NCBI RefSeq assembly: GCF_023283885.1
Contig: NZ_JAKILA010000008.1
Coordinates: 103,390-167,389, forward strand
DNA length: 64,000 nucleotides
Direction of reading: 5' to 3'
DNA from: Shewanella basaltis
Lineage (GTDB): Bacteria; Pseudomonadota; Gammaproteobacteria; Enterobacterales; Shewanellaceae
Shown: piece by piece, positions 8,497 through 18,106 of the stretch
Position numbering within the stretch: position 1 is the stretch's first letter
Layout of the letters: the number at the start of each line of letters is the position of its first letter
Notes under the pieces: generated by a model
Databases searched by the model: none
What the model was told of the DNA's origin: nothing
The model's input: the letters and a program-made list of their open reading frames with translations, nothing else
Translations under genes and position numbers: made by a program

Positions 8497-10557
8497 TCAC
8501 TTTGAGTCATCTTCCCCCCATAACCGCCAAGCTAAACCGGAGGCTCGTGAGGTGGCTTGCTGGCTAGCTTTTTCAAATATGCTTGCGCTGCCTAGGCAAT
8601 AAAAGTGGTTTTTGGCACGGGTTATTGCAGTGTAGAGCAGCTCTTTTGTGAGCAGTTGCCATTGTGACAGGCTAGGGCGCATTGGCAGTACAAAACTGAC
8701 TTGATCAAATTCGCTGCCTTGGCTTTTGTGCACCGTCATGGCGAAGCAGGTTTCGTGGCTGGGTAGTCGTGCGGGCAATACTTTTAATAAGCTGCCATCT
8801 GCCATCACAAAATGCGCCATTAAGCGATCGGGCTTACTGCTGTCTTGTAATATTAAGCCGATATCGCCATTAAACAGCCCAAGATTATAGTCATTACTTT
8901 GAATAATGATGGGACGACCAAGGTAAAATTCGCCTTGAGCGCTAATTAATTTAGCCTGTTTTAGGCTTTCGGTCATCGCAATGTTGATGCCCTCAACGCC
9001 AAATTCACCGGCGCGCATGGCACACAAAATTCGATATTGATTAAAGCTGTCGATGATGGCTTGTTCGCTATGTGGCAGTGCGATAGCATCAGCGCCATTG
9101 GTATTGATAATGGCTTGCTGATTGTCCTGTATTTGCTGTAAATATTGGCCATAGGCGTTGACCGACATTGCTAACAGTTGTTGTTTACCTAAGTTTTCTG
9201 CTTGGGCATTGGGTGTGTGTTCAAACCAATTTAGCTCAGCATGATTACTTTGCCACACTTGGCGAATGGCTGAAATATTGCCACGGTTTACCGCGTTGGC
9301 TAAGAGACCGATACCTGCATCACCTTTAAATCGGTGGCTGTGCATTAACATGCAGAGGCTGTCACCAATTTGTGGCTGAGGATGAACAAACTGGCTGACG
9401 TCTTGACCTGTTAAGAGGGTAATTTTTTCAGATTGCGTGGCACTGTATCGCATCGACCAGGGTGACGGTGCGTGAGGTGAGGTTTGTTTTAACCCAACAC
9501 AGATGTCGGCTAATACAGCACCTGCTTCAACCGAGGCGAGCTGGTCTTGGTCGCCTAGCAATATTAATCTGCCATGGGGTGGCAGGGCGCTGAGAAGCTT
9601 ATACATCATGGGTAAATCGACCATTGAGGCTTCGTCAACAACCAGTAAGTCTAGTCGCAGGGGGTTGTGCTGATGGTGCCTAAATTGGTGCGAATTTGGG
9701 ATCACCCCAAGTAGCCTGTGTAAGGTGGATGCCTCTTCGGGGATCTGCGTGAGCGCATTCATCAGTACAGCGGTAATTCTTGTCTTGGGCTGTTGGGTTA
9801 ATTCGCTGAGCAAGCGTTGTTTAGAGGCTTTAATCGACTCACTTAGGCGTGCCGCAGCTTTCCCTGTGGGAGCCACTAGGCGAATGGTTAAACTCGATTG
9901 TGTCAACAATAACAGCAATAACTTAGTTACGGTGGTGGTTTTACCAGTACCTGGACCGCCGGTAATCACAGCCAGTGCGTTAATTAATGCTGTTGCGGTA
10001 GCTATTTTTTGCCAGTCAAATGCTTGCTGTTCGGTCGTGTTTGCCTTAAATAGACTGTTTAGTAATTGCGGTAATTGGCTTTGGCTTAGGTCTATATTGA
10101 CAGGTTGCTTTGCCAATTGGCTGAGCTTATTGGCCACCTGGGTTTCAAAAAAGTGGTATTTATTTAAGTACAAACGGCCGTGTTCTAAAATGAGTGGTTT
10201 ATTTTCACCGGCGGCACCCACCGCATCGAATTGACCAATATGCTCAATGAGCTGATGGTGGCTTATTGTAATTTGGCAATTGACTTGCTGTTGTCTATGG
10301 CTTTCTTCTGCCATAGGGTTGGCTAAGTTTATTTGCTCAATCACTAAACAACTGTGTTGATTTGATAATTGTTGGCTGAGCAAGGCACACACCAATAAAA
10401 ATAACGATGATGACCCATTATCAACCTGTTCTGATGGGGTTGCGATAGATTCAATGTGTGCTAACTCGAGTGCAAAATGACGATCAAGCGGCGTTATTAA
10501 GCGTTGTGTTTGCCATTGTTTAAGGAGCTCACCGATAGGATGTGTCAGCATTAACAT
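8497..10557 (-). CDS. recD: Exodeoxyribonuclease V alpha subunit, 5'-3' helicase
   Basis: A 686-residue superfamily 1B helicase, the fast 5'-3' motor of RecBCD. Walker A GGPGTGKTTT lies near residue 200, then LVAPTGKAAARLSES, the DEAS box (LLVVDEASMVDLP), LILLGDQDQLASV and the C-terminal motif TVHKSQGSEFDQV...YTAITRAK. The start at 10557 (MLMLTHPIGELL) is preferred over an earlier one at 10596 because AGGAG lies eight bases upstream. It overlaps the end of recB by seven bases, so it is translationally coupled. It is the last gene of the recC-recB-recD operon. Confidence 0.95.
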   Translation of the reverse strand: MLMLTHPIGELLKQWQTQRLITPLDRHFALELAHIESIATPSEQVDNGSSSLFLLVCALLSQQLSNQHSCLVIEQINLANPMAEESHRQQQVNCQITISHHQLIEHIGQFDAVGAAGENKPLILEHGRLYLNKYHFFETQVANKLSQLAKQPVNIDLSQSQLPQLLNSLFKANTTEQQAFDWQKIATATALINALAVITGGPGTGKTTTVTKLLLLLLTQSSLTIRLVAPTGKAAARLSESIKASKQRLLSELTQQPKTRITAVLMNALTQIPEEASTLHRLLGVIPNSHQFRHHQHNPLRLDLLVVDEASMVDLPMMYKLLSALPPHGRLILLGDQDQLASVEAGAVLADICVGLKQTSPHAPSPWSMRYSATQSEKITLLTGQDVSQFVHPQPQIGDSLCMLMHSHRFKGDAGIGLLANAVNRGNISAIRQVWQSNHAELNWFEHTPNAQAENLGKQQLLAMSVNAYGQYLQQIQDNQQAIINTNGADAIALPHSEQAIIDSFNQYRILCAMRAGEFGVEGINIAMTESLKQAKLISAQGEFYLGRPIIIQSNDYNLGLFNGDIGLILQDSSKPDRLMAHFVMADGSLLKVLPARLPSHETCFAMTVHKSQGSEFDQVSFVLPMRPSLSQWQLLTKELLYTAITRAKNHFYCLGSASIFEKASQQATSRASGLAWRLWGEDDSK

Positions 10558-13500
10558 GATGAAGCCTCCTGGGCTGGATTGATGTCTTGCCCACAAAATA
10601 GCGTGTCGAGTTGCTCAATTAATGCTTGGGGTGGTTTATCAAAAAACACACCACTACCGGGGTATTCTGGGCTCATGCCGCGTAAAAATAAGTAATAACA
10701 GCCGCCCAGGTGTTGCTGGTAATCATAACCGGGTAAGCGTAAACGTAAATAACGATGTAATGCCAGGGTATACAAGATGTACTGCAAGTTATAGCGGTGG
10801 CTATTAATGGCTTGTGCCATGGCGCTTTCGCTATAGTCGCTAAACTTGTCGCCAAGGTGGTTAGATTTATAATCGGCAATGTAAAATCGGCCTTGGTGTT
10901 CAAAGGTTAAGTCAATAAAGCCTTTGAGCATGCCTTGCAAGGTGTCAAAATCTAGCCCGGCAACATAACCATGTTGTTGTAAAATGCGATTTAGCTGCTG
11001 CGCATCTAATCTTGATATGGGTAAGTAAAACTCCATTTCGACCATTTTTTGTTGAGTGTTTAACTGCAACAAGCTTAGGGCGTCAGGCTGGTGAGTTGCT
11101 GTTTGATGCTTAGCTAATGGTGCGGCCAATATGTGCTGATACCATTGGGTTAGCGGTTCAAGCCATGTGGCTTCGTCAATGCCATATTGCTTCATGGCTT
11201 TGTGTAGTGCGCCAGCAAGTTCGGTGTCTGCTTGGGTAAAATCAAATAGCTCTAACACTAGGTGCATAAAGCTACCTGCGTTGGCGCCCCGTTCGAAACT
11301 AAAACGGTCAAGTGCGGGTTGGTCTAGTATTTCATCTTGTAACTGTAATTGCTGTAGTTCATCACTAAAGTCTTCATCGTCGGCACCTGGGGCAACACGT
11401 TCATGGGGTAAGTGTTTTACTAAGCCTGAATAGCTGCCAACGCGCCATGCTAGGCTTTGTTGGCGGGTAACTTGCTTTGCACTTAGCTCAATGTCGTTAT
11501 CATCAACGCTGGTCAGTATGCTGGTGTCAATGTTGTCATTGACTTGTGTCACGCTGATTGCATCGAGTGTGGCGATTTGTTTCACTTTGTGTTTGATAAG
11601 ATTAAAGTCAGCATTTTTATCGGTTATGCCCAATAAGTAGCCAATGCCAGTTTCGTGCAACTGGCTGCTGATGCCTGCTTTTAAGATTTTGCTTTGGTTG
11701 GCGATATACAAGTAGCACACGTAAACCGGGCGGGTTAACGCTACGTATAGCAGGCGTAAATCTTCGGCGAGAATTTCTTGTTTTAATTGCTCCCAGCCTT
11801 CATCGGTTGCGTCTATATCCCACACTAACTGCTCACCTTGGTGATAAAGCATTGGCGAAGGGCGCTTGCTACTGTTTCTGGCTAGGCTGATAAACGGCAC
11901 AAAGCACACCGGATACTCTAGCCCTTTGCTTTTGTGTATTGTGACTATTTGCACCAGGTTTTGCTCGCTCTCTAAGCGCAATTGTTGTTCATCGCTACTG
12001 TGGGTGCTAATCAGTTGTTGCTCGTACCAATTGATTAAGGCGCTACTGCCGTCAAGTTCTGTTGCCTTCTGCTGCAATAATTCCGCTAGATGCCTAAAGT
12101 CGGTAAGACGACGCTCTCCAGAGCCCTTGCTGTGAGTAAGCTCGTCGCTGTCATCGGTACCTGTGGTGCTGATCATTTTGTCAGTTTGCGACTGAGATAA
12201 ATAACGATGGATTAATTGAGTTTCGCTCGCAAAATTAAGCAGTGCCGGCATGATGCCGCGTTGTAACCAGAGTTCATGCCAATGGATAAATTGGCTCAAT
12301 ACCTGTTGGCGTTGCTCTTCATCCTGATTGAATTGATGAATTTGCAGTGCGCTATAGCCGACAAGCTCAGTGGCTAGTGCAGCTCGGATGGCCCGCTCAT
12401 TTTTTGGGGTTGCCAGAGCGTGCAATAAAATAGCCATTTCACGGGCTTCAAGGGTGGTAAAAACGCTGTCGCGACTGAGAAATACCGCACCAATGTTCCT
12501 AGCTGACAGTTCTGCCTGCATAATGGCCGCTTCGTTACGGTCACGCACTAATACGGCAATGTGCTTGGCTATGAGCGGTTCACCATGTTTGTTTTGTGCC
12601 GATTGTATGTAGCAATTGCCTTGTTGTGACTCAGTGAGCAGGCGTTTAATTTCACTGGCGGCATCGGCCGCCAGTATTTGCCTTGCTGTGGTTTTATTGA
12701 GTCCCTGCTCGCTGTCTTCGCTTAACAGTTTAATTCTTAATGCATCTGTTCGGGCTGTGGCTTCGGTTAGCACTTTATTGGCTGCAGAGGCTGGGGTTGT
12801 GACATTATCAAAAGGTATTTCACTGTTAATAAATGGATTGCTGTGCTGGCTGAATAATTGGTTAACTCCGGCCACCAATGATGCAGAAGAGCGGTAATTG
12901 GTTTCCAAGTTATAGTGTGCTTGGGTTTGCTGGCGTGCAGCGATATAAGTATAAATATCTGCGCCCCTAAAGGCGTAAATAGCCTGTTTAGGATCGCCAA
13001 TCATTAATAAACTGAGCTTGCCAGTGGCGTGGTCCTGGTGTGGTTCGAGTTCAAGTTGTGATGCTAATGGTTGCTGATAAACCTGATTAAAAATAGCAAA
13101 TTGCAGCGGGTCGGTATCTTGAAATTCATCAATGAGTGCAACCGGAAAACGTTTCGCGATTGCCTGACCTAATGTTTGTGGGTTTTGACTTAATGCCATG
13201 GCGAGACTGAGTAATAAGTCGTCGGGCGTCATTAAGTTACGTTGCTGTTTTTGCCCAGCAAAACGTTGGCGGATCCCGTCACGTGCGCGCACTAAAAATG
13301 ATGGGATTAACTGAGTAATGAGCTCAAGTAATGTGTCGATATGCTCCAGTAAGGGAGCTTCAGCGCTGCTTGGTAGTACGCCGCCTTTGTTGAGTTTAAG
13401 GTCGGATAATGCTATTTGCTCTAGGGCTTTAATCGGTGGTAAACCTTGGCCGAAGCTGATCCAATTACTGATGTCGTCAAACACTTTGGCAAGTTTAGGG

Positions 13501-14288
13501 TAACCGTCACTTGCTTTACCAAAACGCTGGCCATTGAGAGGTAACTTATGCAGCAATGCTAACGTGTCGTTGTGCTTGGCTCGCCATAATAACGTAAAGC
13601 GATTTAGACATATGCTTAACTCTGCGCTGAGTTTATCAAATGCCAGTGGCTGCTTTGAGAGCAAGGCCTGGCTTGCGCCAAGTAACGGACGTAAACTTTG
13701 TGCCAGCGCGTCGGGTTCGGCAAATTTATCGCTAATGGCTTGCGCTAAAAAGGGAGGCAATGGATAACAGACTTCGCGCCAAAAATCGCGTACCGCATGG
13801 TGTAAAAATTCGCTGTCATCTAGAGTAAACTCAGACTCAAATAACAGTGAAGATTCAAAAGCCATGTCGGATAATATGCGCTGACAAAAACCATGAATGG
13901 TAAAAATGGCGGCTTCGTCTAACGACTTTAACGCTAAATCTAGGCGGCGCAGCGCGATAGGACGCTCATCTTCGCTAATCTCTTGATACAACTGTTCAAT
14001 AAAGGGATCGTCAGTGGCTAACCCTAAAAAGCGTTTAAAGGCCAGGTTAATCCGTTTACGGATCCTATCGCGCAGTTCTTCTGTGGCGGCGTTGGTAAAA
14101 GTTACCACCAAAATTTGCTCGCAACTGAGTGGCATAGTGCCGCCATGGCCCAGTAATAAACGTAAATACAACCCAGATATGGTGTAAGTTTTACCGGTAC
14201 CGGCGCTGGCTTCAATTAAACTTGAGCCTGCAAAAGGCAGGGTTAATGCGTTTAACGGGGTGACCTTGTTGCTGGTGATTTGCTTCAT
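10551..14288 (-). CDS. recB: Exodeoxyribonuclease V beta subunit, 3'-5' helicase and nuclease
   Basis: A 1245-residue UvrD-like helicase with a C-terminal RecB nuclease. Walker A is ASAGTGKTYT at about residues 27-36; TIHGFCQRIL and the DEFQDTDPLQF box follow, then IGDPKQAIYAFRGAD, VQIVTIHKSKGLEYPVCF and LRLLYVALTRP. The nuclease domain carries GFIDLTFEHQGRFYIADYKS near residue 1130, holding the catalytic Asp and Lys. The subunit unwinds from the 3' end, degrades DNA until Chi, then loads RecA. Its start overlaps the recC stop (ATGA) and its end overlaps recD. Confidence 0.97.
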   Translation of the reverse strand: MKQITSNKVTPLNALTLPFAGSSLIEASAGTGKTYTISGLYLRLLLGHGGTMPLSCEQILVVTFTNAATEELRDRIRKRINLAFKRFLGLATDDPFIEQLYQEISEDERPIALRRLDLALKSLDEAAIFTIHGFCQRILSDMAFESSLLFESEFTLDDSEFLHHAVRDFWREVCYPLPPFLAQAISDKFAEPDALAQSLRPLLGASQALLSKQPLAFDKLSAELSICLNRFTLLWRAKHNDTLALLHKLPLNGQRFGKASDGYPKLAKVFDDISNWISFGQGLPPIKALEQIALSDLKLNKGGVLPSSAEAPLLEHIDTLLELITQLIPSFLVRARDGIRQRFAGQKQQRNLMTPDDLLLSLAMALSQNPQTLGQAIAKRFPVALIDEFQDTDPLQFAIFNQVYQQPLASQLELEPHQDHATGKLSLLMIGDPKQAIYAFRGADIYTYIAARQQTQAHYNLETNYRSSASLVAGVNQLFSQHSNPFINSEIPFDNVTTPASAANKVLTEATARTDALRIKLLSEDSEQGLNKTTARQILAADAASEIKRLLTESQQGNCYIQSAQNKHGEPLIAKHIAVLVRDRNEAAIMQAELSARNIGAVFLSRDSVFTTLEAREMAILLHALATPKNERAIRAALATELVGYSALQIHQFNQDEEQRQQVLSQFIHWHELWLQRGIMPALLNFASETQLIHRYLSQSQTDKMISTTGTDDSDELTHSKGSGERRLTDFRHLAELLQQKATELDGSSALINWYEQQLISTHSSDEQQLRLESEQNLVQIVTIHKSKGLEYPVCFVPFISLARNSSKRPSPMLYHQGEQLVWDIDATDEGWEQLKQEILAEDLRLLYVALTRPVYVCYLYIANQSKILKAGISSQLHETGIGYLLGITDKNADFNLIKHKVKQIATLDAISVTQVNDNIDTSILTSVDDNDIELSAKQVTRQQSLAWRVGSYSGLVKHLPHERVAPGADDEDFSDELQQLQLQDEILDQPALDRFSFERGANAGSFMHLVLELFDFTQADTELAGALHKAMKQYGIDEATWLEPLTQWYQHILAAPLAKHQTATHQPDALSLLQLNTQQKMVEMEFYLPISRLDAQQLNRILQQHGYVAGLDFDTLQGMLKGFIDLTFEHQGRFYIADYKSNHLGDKFSDYSESAMAQAINSHRYNLQYILYTLALHRYLRLRLPGYDYQQHLGGCYYLFLRGMSPEYPGSGVFFDKPPQALIEQLDTLFCGQDINPAQEASSC

Positions 14289-17200
14289 TCTTCGGCCCCT
14301 GGTTTCGCGCGCGTGATGCTGATTACCTCTGCCGATGTTGTCATATTAGGCACGGCACTGTCAGAGACAAAGCGTTCAAGCTCTGCCAGTTTACCTTTGT
14401 GATACAGACTTATCATGGGGGCTAATAAATGTTCGACTAACTGGCCAAAATGTTGCTGGCTAAAATCTTCAGGAAAATGGAATAAACGCTGATTGTGCGG
14501 GTCAAAAGCTTCGCCAAATTGTGTTTGGCCATCGTCCCATTTTGCTTTTGCTTTAAGCAGTTTATCTTCGTGCTCACCGTCCGCTTCGGCATAGGCAAAG
14601 GCGGTTTTAGGCATAAAACACAGAGGTTGGCGCTGACCTTGAATAAAGCACACAATAAAGCGCATCAGTTGTGCACGTGCTTGCTCGGCGGTGATGGGGG
14701 CAAAAGCATGAAAATGACCAATGTCGAGTAAGTAACTGTAGCCTTGTTTGGCGTTATGTTGTTCAGTTGGCGAAGCTTTATCAGCCATGGCATTGAGGCA
14801 TAAATGGCGTAAATATACTCTAACAAAGTCGCGGCCATGGGCGGTGCCCGGGCGATAATTAACCAGGCCTTTTGGCAAGATATCGTCGATGCGGCCAACC
14901 AAATTAACTCGAATGTTGGGGGTGTTAGCTTCAGTGTCTGACTTGAGATTTAAGTCAAAGTCGAGGTCGACACTCACAGTGTGCATGGGTTGCTCGTCTT
15001 GCAAAAACTGCACCCGGTTAATTAATGGCATGATGTCGCGTTGATATTGGGCTAATAAAATATTATCAAACGGTGCCATGGGCAGCTCGCCGCTGGCTTT
15101 GAGGCGATTAATGAGTATGTCGTTTGGTAAGCTAAGTTTGTTTTCGATGGCGTTATCTACCATCGATAATTGCAGTATAAAGCGCTCTAGGGCATTGAGG
15201 CTAAATGGTTCATCGTTATCGTCTGCTTGAATATCTAATGATAAATCCACTTTTAAACTGCGGTTAAAAAAGAACTGCGCAGGGTTGCGATAAAAGCGGA
15301 TTAGTGATGACAGCTCTAATTCGACCACTTTAATGCCTTGGTTATCAATATAACTATGAGCAAACACTTCGTCTGCTTGTTCTGCCGATAAAGGCAATGG
15401 TTGATTAAAGAATGGCATACTAATCGATCCTTGTTTAGCAGGTGGGCACCATTGTGCATTGTAACTTTGCTGTAATGGTTTAGTGCTTTTATCAACATCA
15501 GCGCGAAACAATTTAATGTCAAACGGTTGTAACGGCTGTGTTTGAATGAGTTGCTGTAAAACGAGTTTGTCAGCATCACTGGCCATAATGTCGCCAGATT
15601 GTGCTTGTTGGCATTTAAGTGCTGATGGCAGGTAGCTTAGCTGACAATATTCAACTAGTTCCGACACCAACATGGATGGGATGCGTTCAGCATTGTCGCG
15701 TTCACTGTGACCAACATAGCTGATATACAATTGCTGGCGAGCAGACAATAAGGCTTCTAAAAATAGATAGCGGTCGTCTAATCGACGCGAACGGTCACCT
15801 TTTTTAGGGCCGAAGTGGGCCATTAAATCAAACCCAATAGGATGCTGAACTCGTGGATACACGCCATCATTCATGCCTAATAAGCAAACAATCTTAAAGG
15901 GGATAGATCGCATGGGCATTAACGTACAAAAGTTAATACTACCAGCAAGATAGCGTTGTCCTACGCGCGATTCAGTTAGGCGTTGATTAAACCATTGCTT
16001 CATGACTTCGATATTTACTTGGCCCTGATGACCGGCATTGTCCAGTTCGGTCTCGAGCACCACTAACGCATCGCGAATGGCTTGAATTTGCTCGCGCTCC
16101 TCTTCATTAGCGTCATAGCAATCAACCAACAGTTGTTGCAATTGAGCTAAGCGCTCATGGGTATGGCACTCTTTGGCAAATAGTGCGTAATAGGTGTCGA
16201 GGGTTTCTAAAAAATTTAGCAGTTTACCAAGTGCCTGTGATGACTGGCCTTCGATACCTTGCACGGTTAATGCACCGTGATATATGTCTGCTTGATCATT
16301 AAAGGCATATCCGAGAATTAAGCGTTTAATGCCAAAAGCCCATGAGTTTTGTGCAAATGGTAATACGCCTAATTGAGTGCGGGTGTGTTCATCGCGGCCC
16401 CAACGTACGTTAGCGTCGTCTAGCCAACGGCGGATCAGTGATAACTCGTCATCATCGAGCTCAAAACGACGTAAAATCGCGGGCACTTCTAAAATGCTCA
16501 TGATGTCGGTTAATGCGAAACGACTTTGATTAATATTTAAAAGATTTAAAAAACTGTTAATCAGTGGCGATTCTTGTGCTGCGCCTCGGTCTGCTATGGC
16601 GTAGGGGAGGTAGTAATCACCTTTTTGTGGACTTTTGTCAGCAAAATATTGGCTGTTAGCGGTACCAAAAACGGCATCAATAAACGGGGCGTACGCTGCA
16701 ACATCGGGCATCATCACCACAATATCTTTTGGGCGTAAGCTATTGTCGTTTGAGAGGAGTTCGAGCAAATGATCGTGCAGGGTTTCGACTTCTCTTAATG
16801 CGCTGTGACAACTTCGTAGGGTAATGGAGTCATCATTTGGGGTCAGCTCTCGGCGAGCGTCAAGGTTTTGATATATATCGGCATCAGGCCCTAATGGCTG
16901 GCCTAATGTTTCCATTTGTAATATGTCGTATTGCACACCGTGTAGTAAGTTGTTTGGCTCAGGCTCAATATAGCAATCGTAGCCAAAGTCGGTATGTTCT
17001 GGTGGCAGGCTTAACATCAAATCCAGCAGCTCTCGACCCATTTGGCCATTGTTAGCCAGCAACGGATTACCTACTTCTAGCTTGTCTTCCCAGCCTGGTT
17101 CAAGTTGTTTTTTATTGGCGTATTGCAATGCCATTCTGGCGCGGGCTTTGGGCTCAATAATATCACCCCAATAGTGTTGGCATGGGCTTAAAGACAACAT

Positions 17201-18016
17201 GATGACGTCAATACGCGATGCTAAATGATAAAGCACCTCTAAGGTTTGTGGTGGCATTGACGATATGCCAAATACATATAGCCTTGGGGGCAGGGATGAT
17301 AAATCGCTCGCTGGATTTTTTAGTGCTGCGAGTAAGTCTGCGTGCAAGTTTGCTCGATGATAATGGCTTGCTTGCAACTGGTTACGATTGTAGTCAACTA
17401 ATGCGCGCCACAAGATGGGTTGCCAGCGCTGGTTATCGTCTAATTCTAGTCGTTTATCGATTTGGCTTAATGGCTGGTTTTGCTCCCATGCTAAAATCCA
17501 TTCTGGGCGATAGACTAAGTACTGGTCAAAAATATCAGCTACGCGACCACATAATTGAAACAGCTTAATGGCTTCATGGGTGCTGTCATGGCGTGCTGAT
17601 GTTTGGTTTGCCTCAAGATTATTGTCGCGATTGCCCTCAGCGCTGTCATCTTGGGTTAGCTGCGGTGTTAAATATTGTTTTAGCGGGCTAAAGTCGCTGT
17701 TATCTAACAAGCTGGGTAATAAATCCATGAGTTTCCAGGTCATGGCTGCTTTTGTAAAAGCGTTGTCTTTAGGGACATTAGGCAACAACTGATGGCACAG
17801 TTGCCATGTAAAGCTAGAAGGTAAAGGAAAGGTTAGCGCAGCAGCAATGCCATTGTGCTTTGCCACCTCTAAACGTAACCATGTCGACATGCCCGGGCTT
17901 TGTACCAGTACATGCTCACCACTTAATACGCTCGTGCTATCTGAGCTAATCGCGAGCAGTTTAGCTAACTGCTGCGACAACACTTCCATTTGATTTGATT
18001 GAATTAAGGTAAGCAT
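14285..18016 (-). CDS. recC: Exodeoxyribonuclease V gamma subunit, Chi recognition
   Basis: A 1243-residue protein, the scaffold and Chi-recognising subunit of RecBCD, with inactive helicase and nuclease folds. Family marks are the N-terminal MLTLIQSNQME and LVQSPGMSTWL, GISSMPPQTLEVLYHL, LPYAIADRG, and CLLGMNDGVYPR with DRYLFLEALLSAR. The start at 18016 (MLTLIQSN) is used, two codons inside the longest frame, because this is where RecC proteins normally begin; no strong Shine-Dalgarno is seen. It is the first gene of an overlapping recC-recB-recD operon. A 90-base gap separates it from the transglutaminase gene ahead of it on the same strand. Confidence 0.96.
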   Translation of the reverse strand: MLTLIQSNQMEVLSQQLAKLLAISSDSTSVLSGEHVLVQSPGMSTWLRLEVAKHNGIAAALTFPLPSSFTWQLCHQLLPNVPKDNAFTKAAMTWKLMDLLPSLLDNSDFSPLKQYLTPQLTQDDSAEGNRDNNLEANQTSARHDSTHEAIKLFQLCGRVADIFDQYLVYRPEWILAWEQNQPLSQIDKRLELDDNQRWQPILWRALVDYNRNQLQASHYHRANLHADLLAALKNPASDLSSLPPRLYVFGISSMPPQTLEVLYHLASRIDVIMLSLSPCQHYWGDIIEPKARARMALQYANKKQLEPGWEDKLEVGNPLLANNGQMGRELLDLMLSLPPEHTDFGYDCYIEPEPNNLLHGVQYDILQMETLGQPLGPDADIYQNLDARRELTPNDDSITLRSCHSALREVETLHDHLLELLSNDNSLRPKDIVVMMPDVAAYAPFIDAVFGTANSQYFADKSPQKGDYYLPYAIADRGAAQESPLINSFLNLLNINQSRFALTDIMSILEVPAILRRFELDDDELSLIRRWLDDANVRWGRDEHTRTQLGVLPFAQNSWAFGIKRLILGYAFNDQADIYHGALTVQGIEGQSSQALGKLLNFLETLDTYYALFAKECHTHERLAQLQQLLVDCYDANEEEREQIQAIRDALVVLETELDNAGHQGQVNIEVMKQWFNQRLTESRVGQRYLAGSINFCTLMPMRSIPFKIVCLLGMNDGVYPRVQHPIGFDLMAHFGPKKGDRSRRLDDRYLFLEALLSARQQLYISYVGHSERDNAERIPSMLVSELVEYCQLSYLPSALKCQQAQSGDIMASDADKLVLQQLIQTQPLQPFDIKLFRADVDKSTKPLQQSYNAQWCPPAKQGSISMPFFNQPLPLSAEQADEVFAHSYIDNQGIKVVELELSSLIRFYRNPAQFFFNRSLKVDLSLDIQADDNDEPFSLNALERFILQLSMVDNAIENKLSLPNDILINRLKASGELPMAPFDNILLAQYQRDIMPLINRVQFLQDEQPMHTVSVDLDFDLNLKSDTEANTPNIRVNLVGRIDDILPKGLVNYRPGTAHGRDFVRVYLRHLCLNAMADKASPTEQHNAKQGYSYLLDIGHFHAFAPITAEQARAQLMRFIVCFIQGQRQPLCFMPKTAFAYAEADGEHEDKLLKAKAKWDDGQTQFGEAFDPHNQRLFHFPEDFSQQHFGQLVEHLLAPMISLYHKGKLAELERFVSDSAVPNMTTSAEVISITRAKPGAEE

Positions 18017-18106
18017 GGGCAACTCGCTGATTTGACATTAATTCATTCTATGGCTTCAATGGTTTTCCATCAATCAAAACTGATCATTGATACAACTAAT
18101 TGCTGC

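Noticed and set aside
9725..10234. 169-codon open frame on the plus strand
   Set aside because: It lies entirely antisense to recD, and its sequence is the shadow of conserved helicase motifs.
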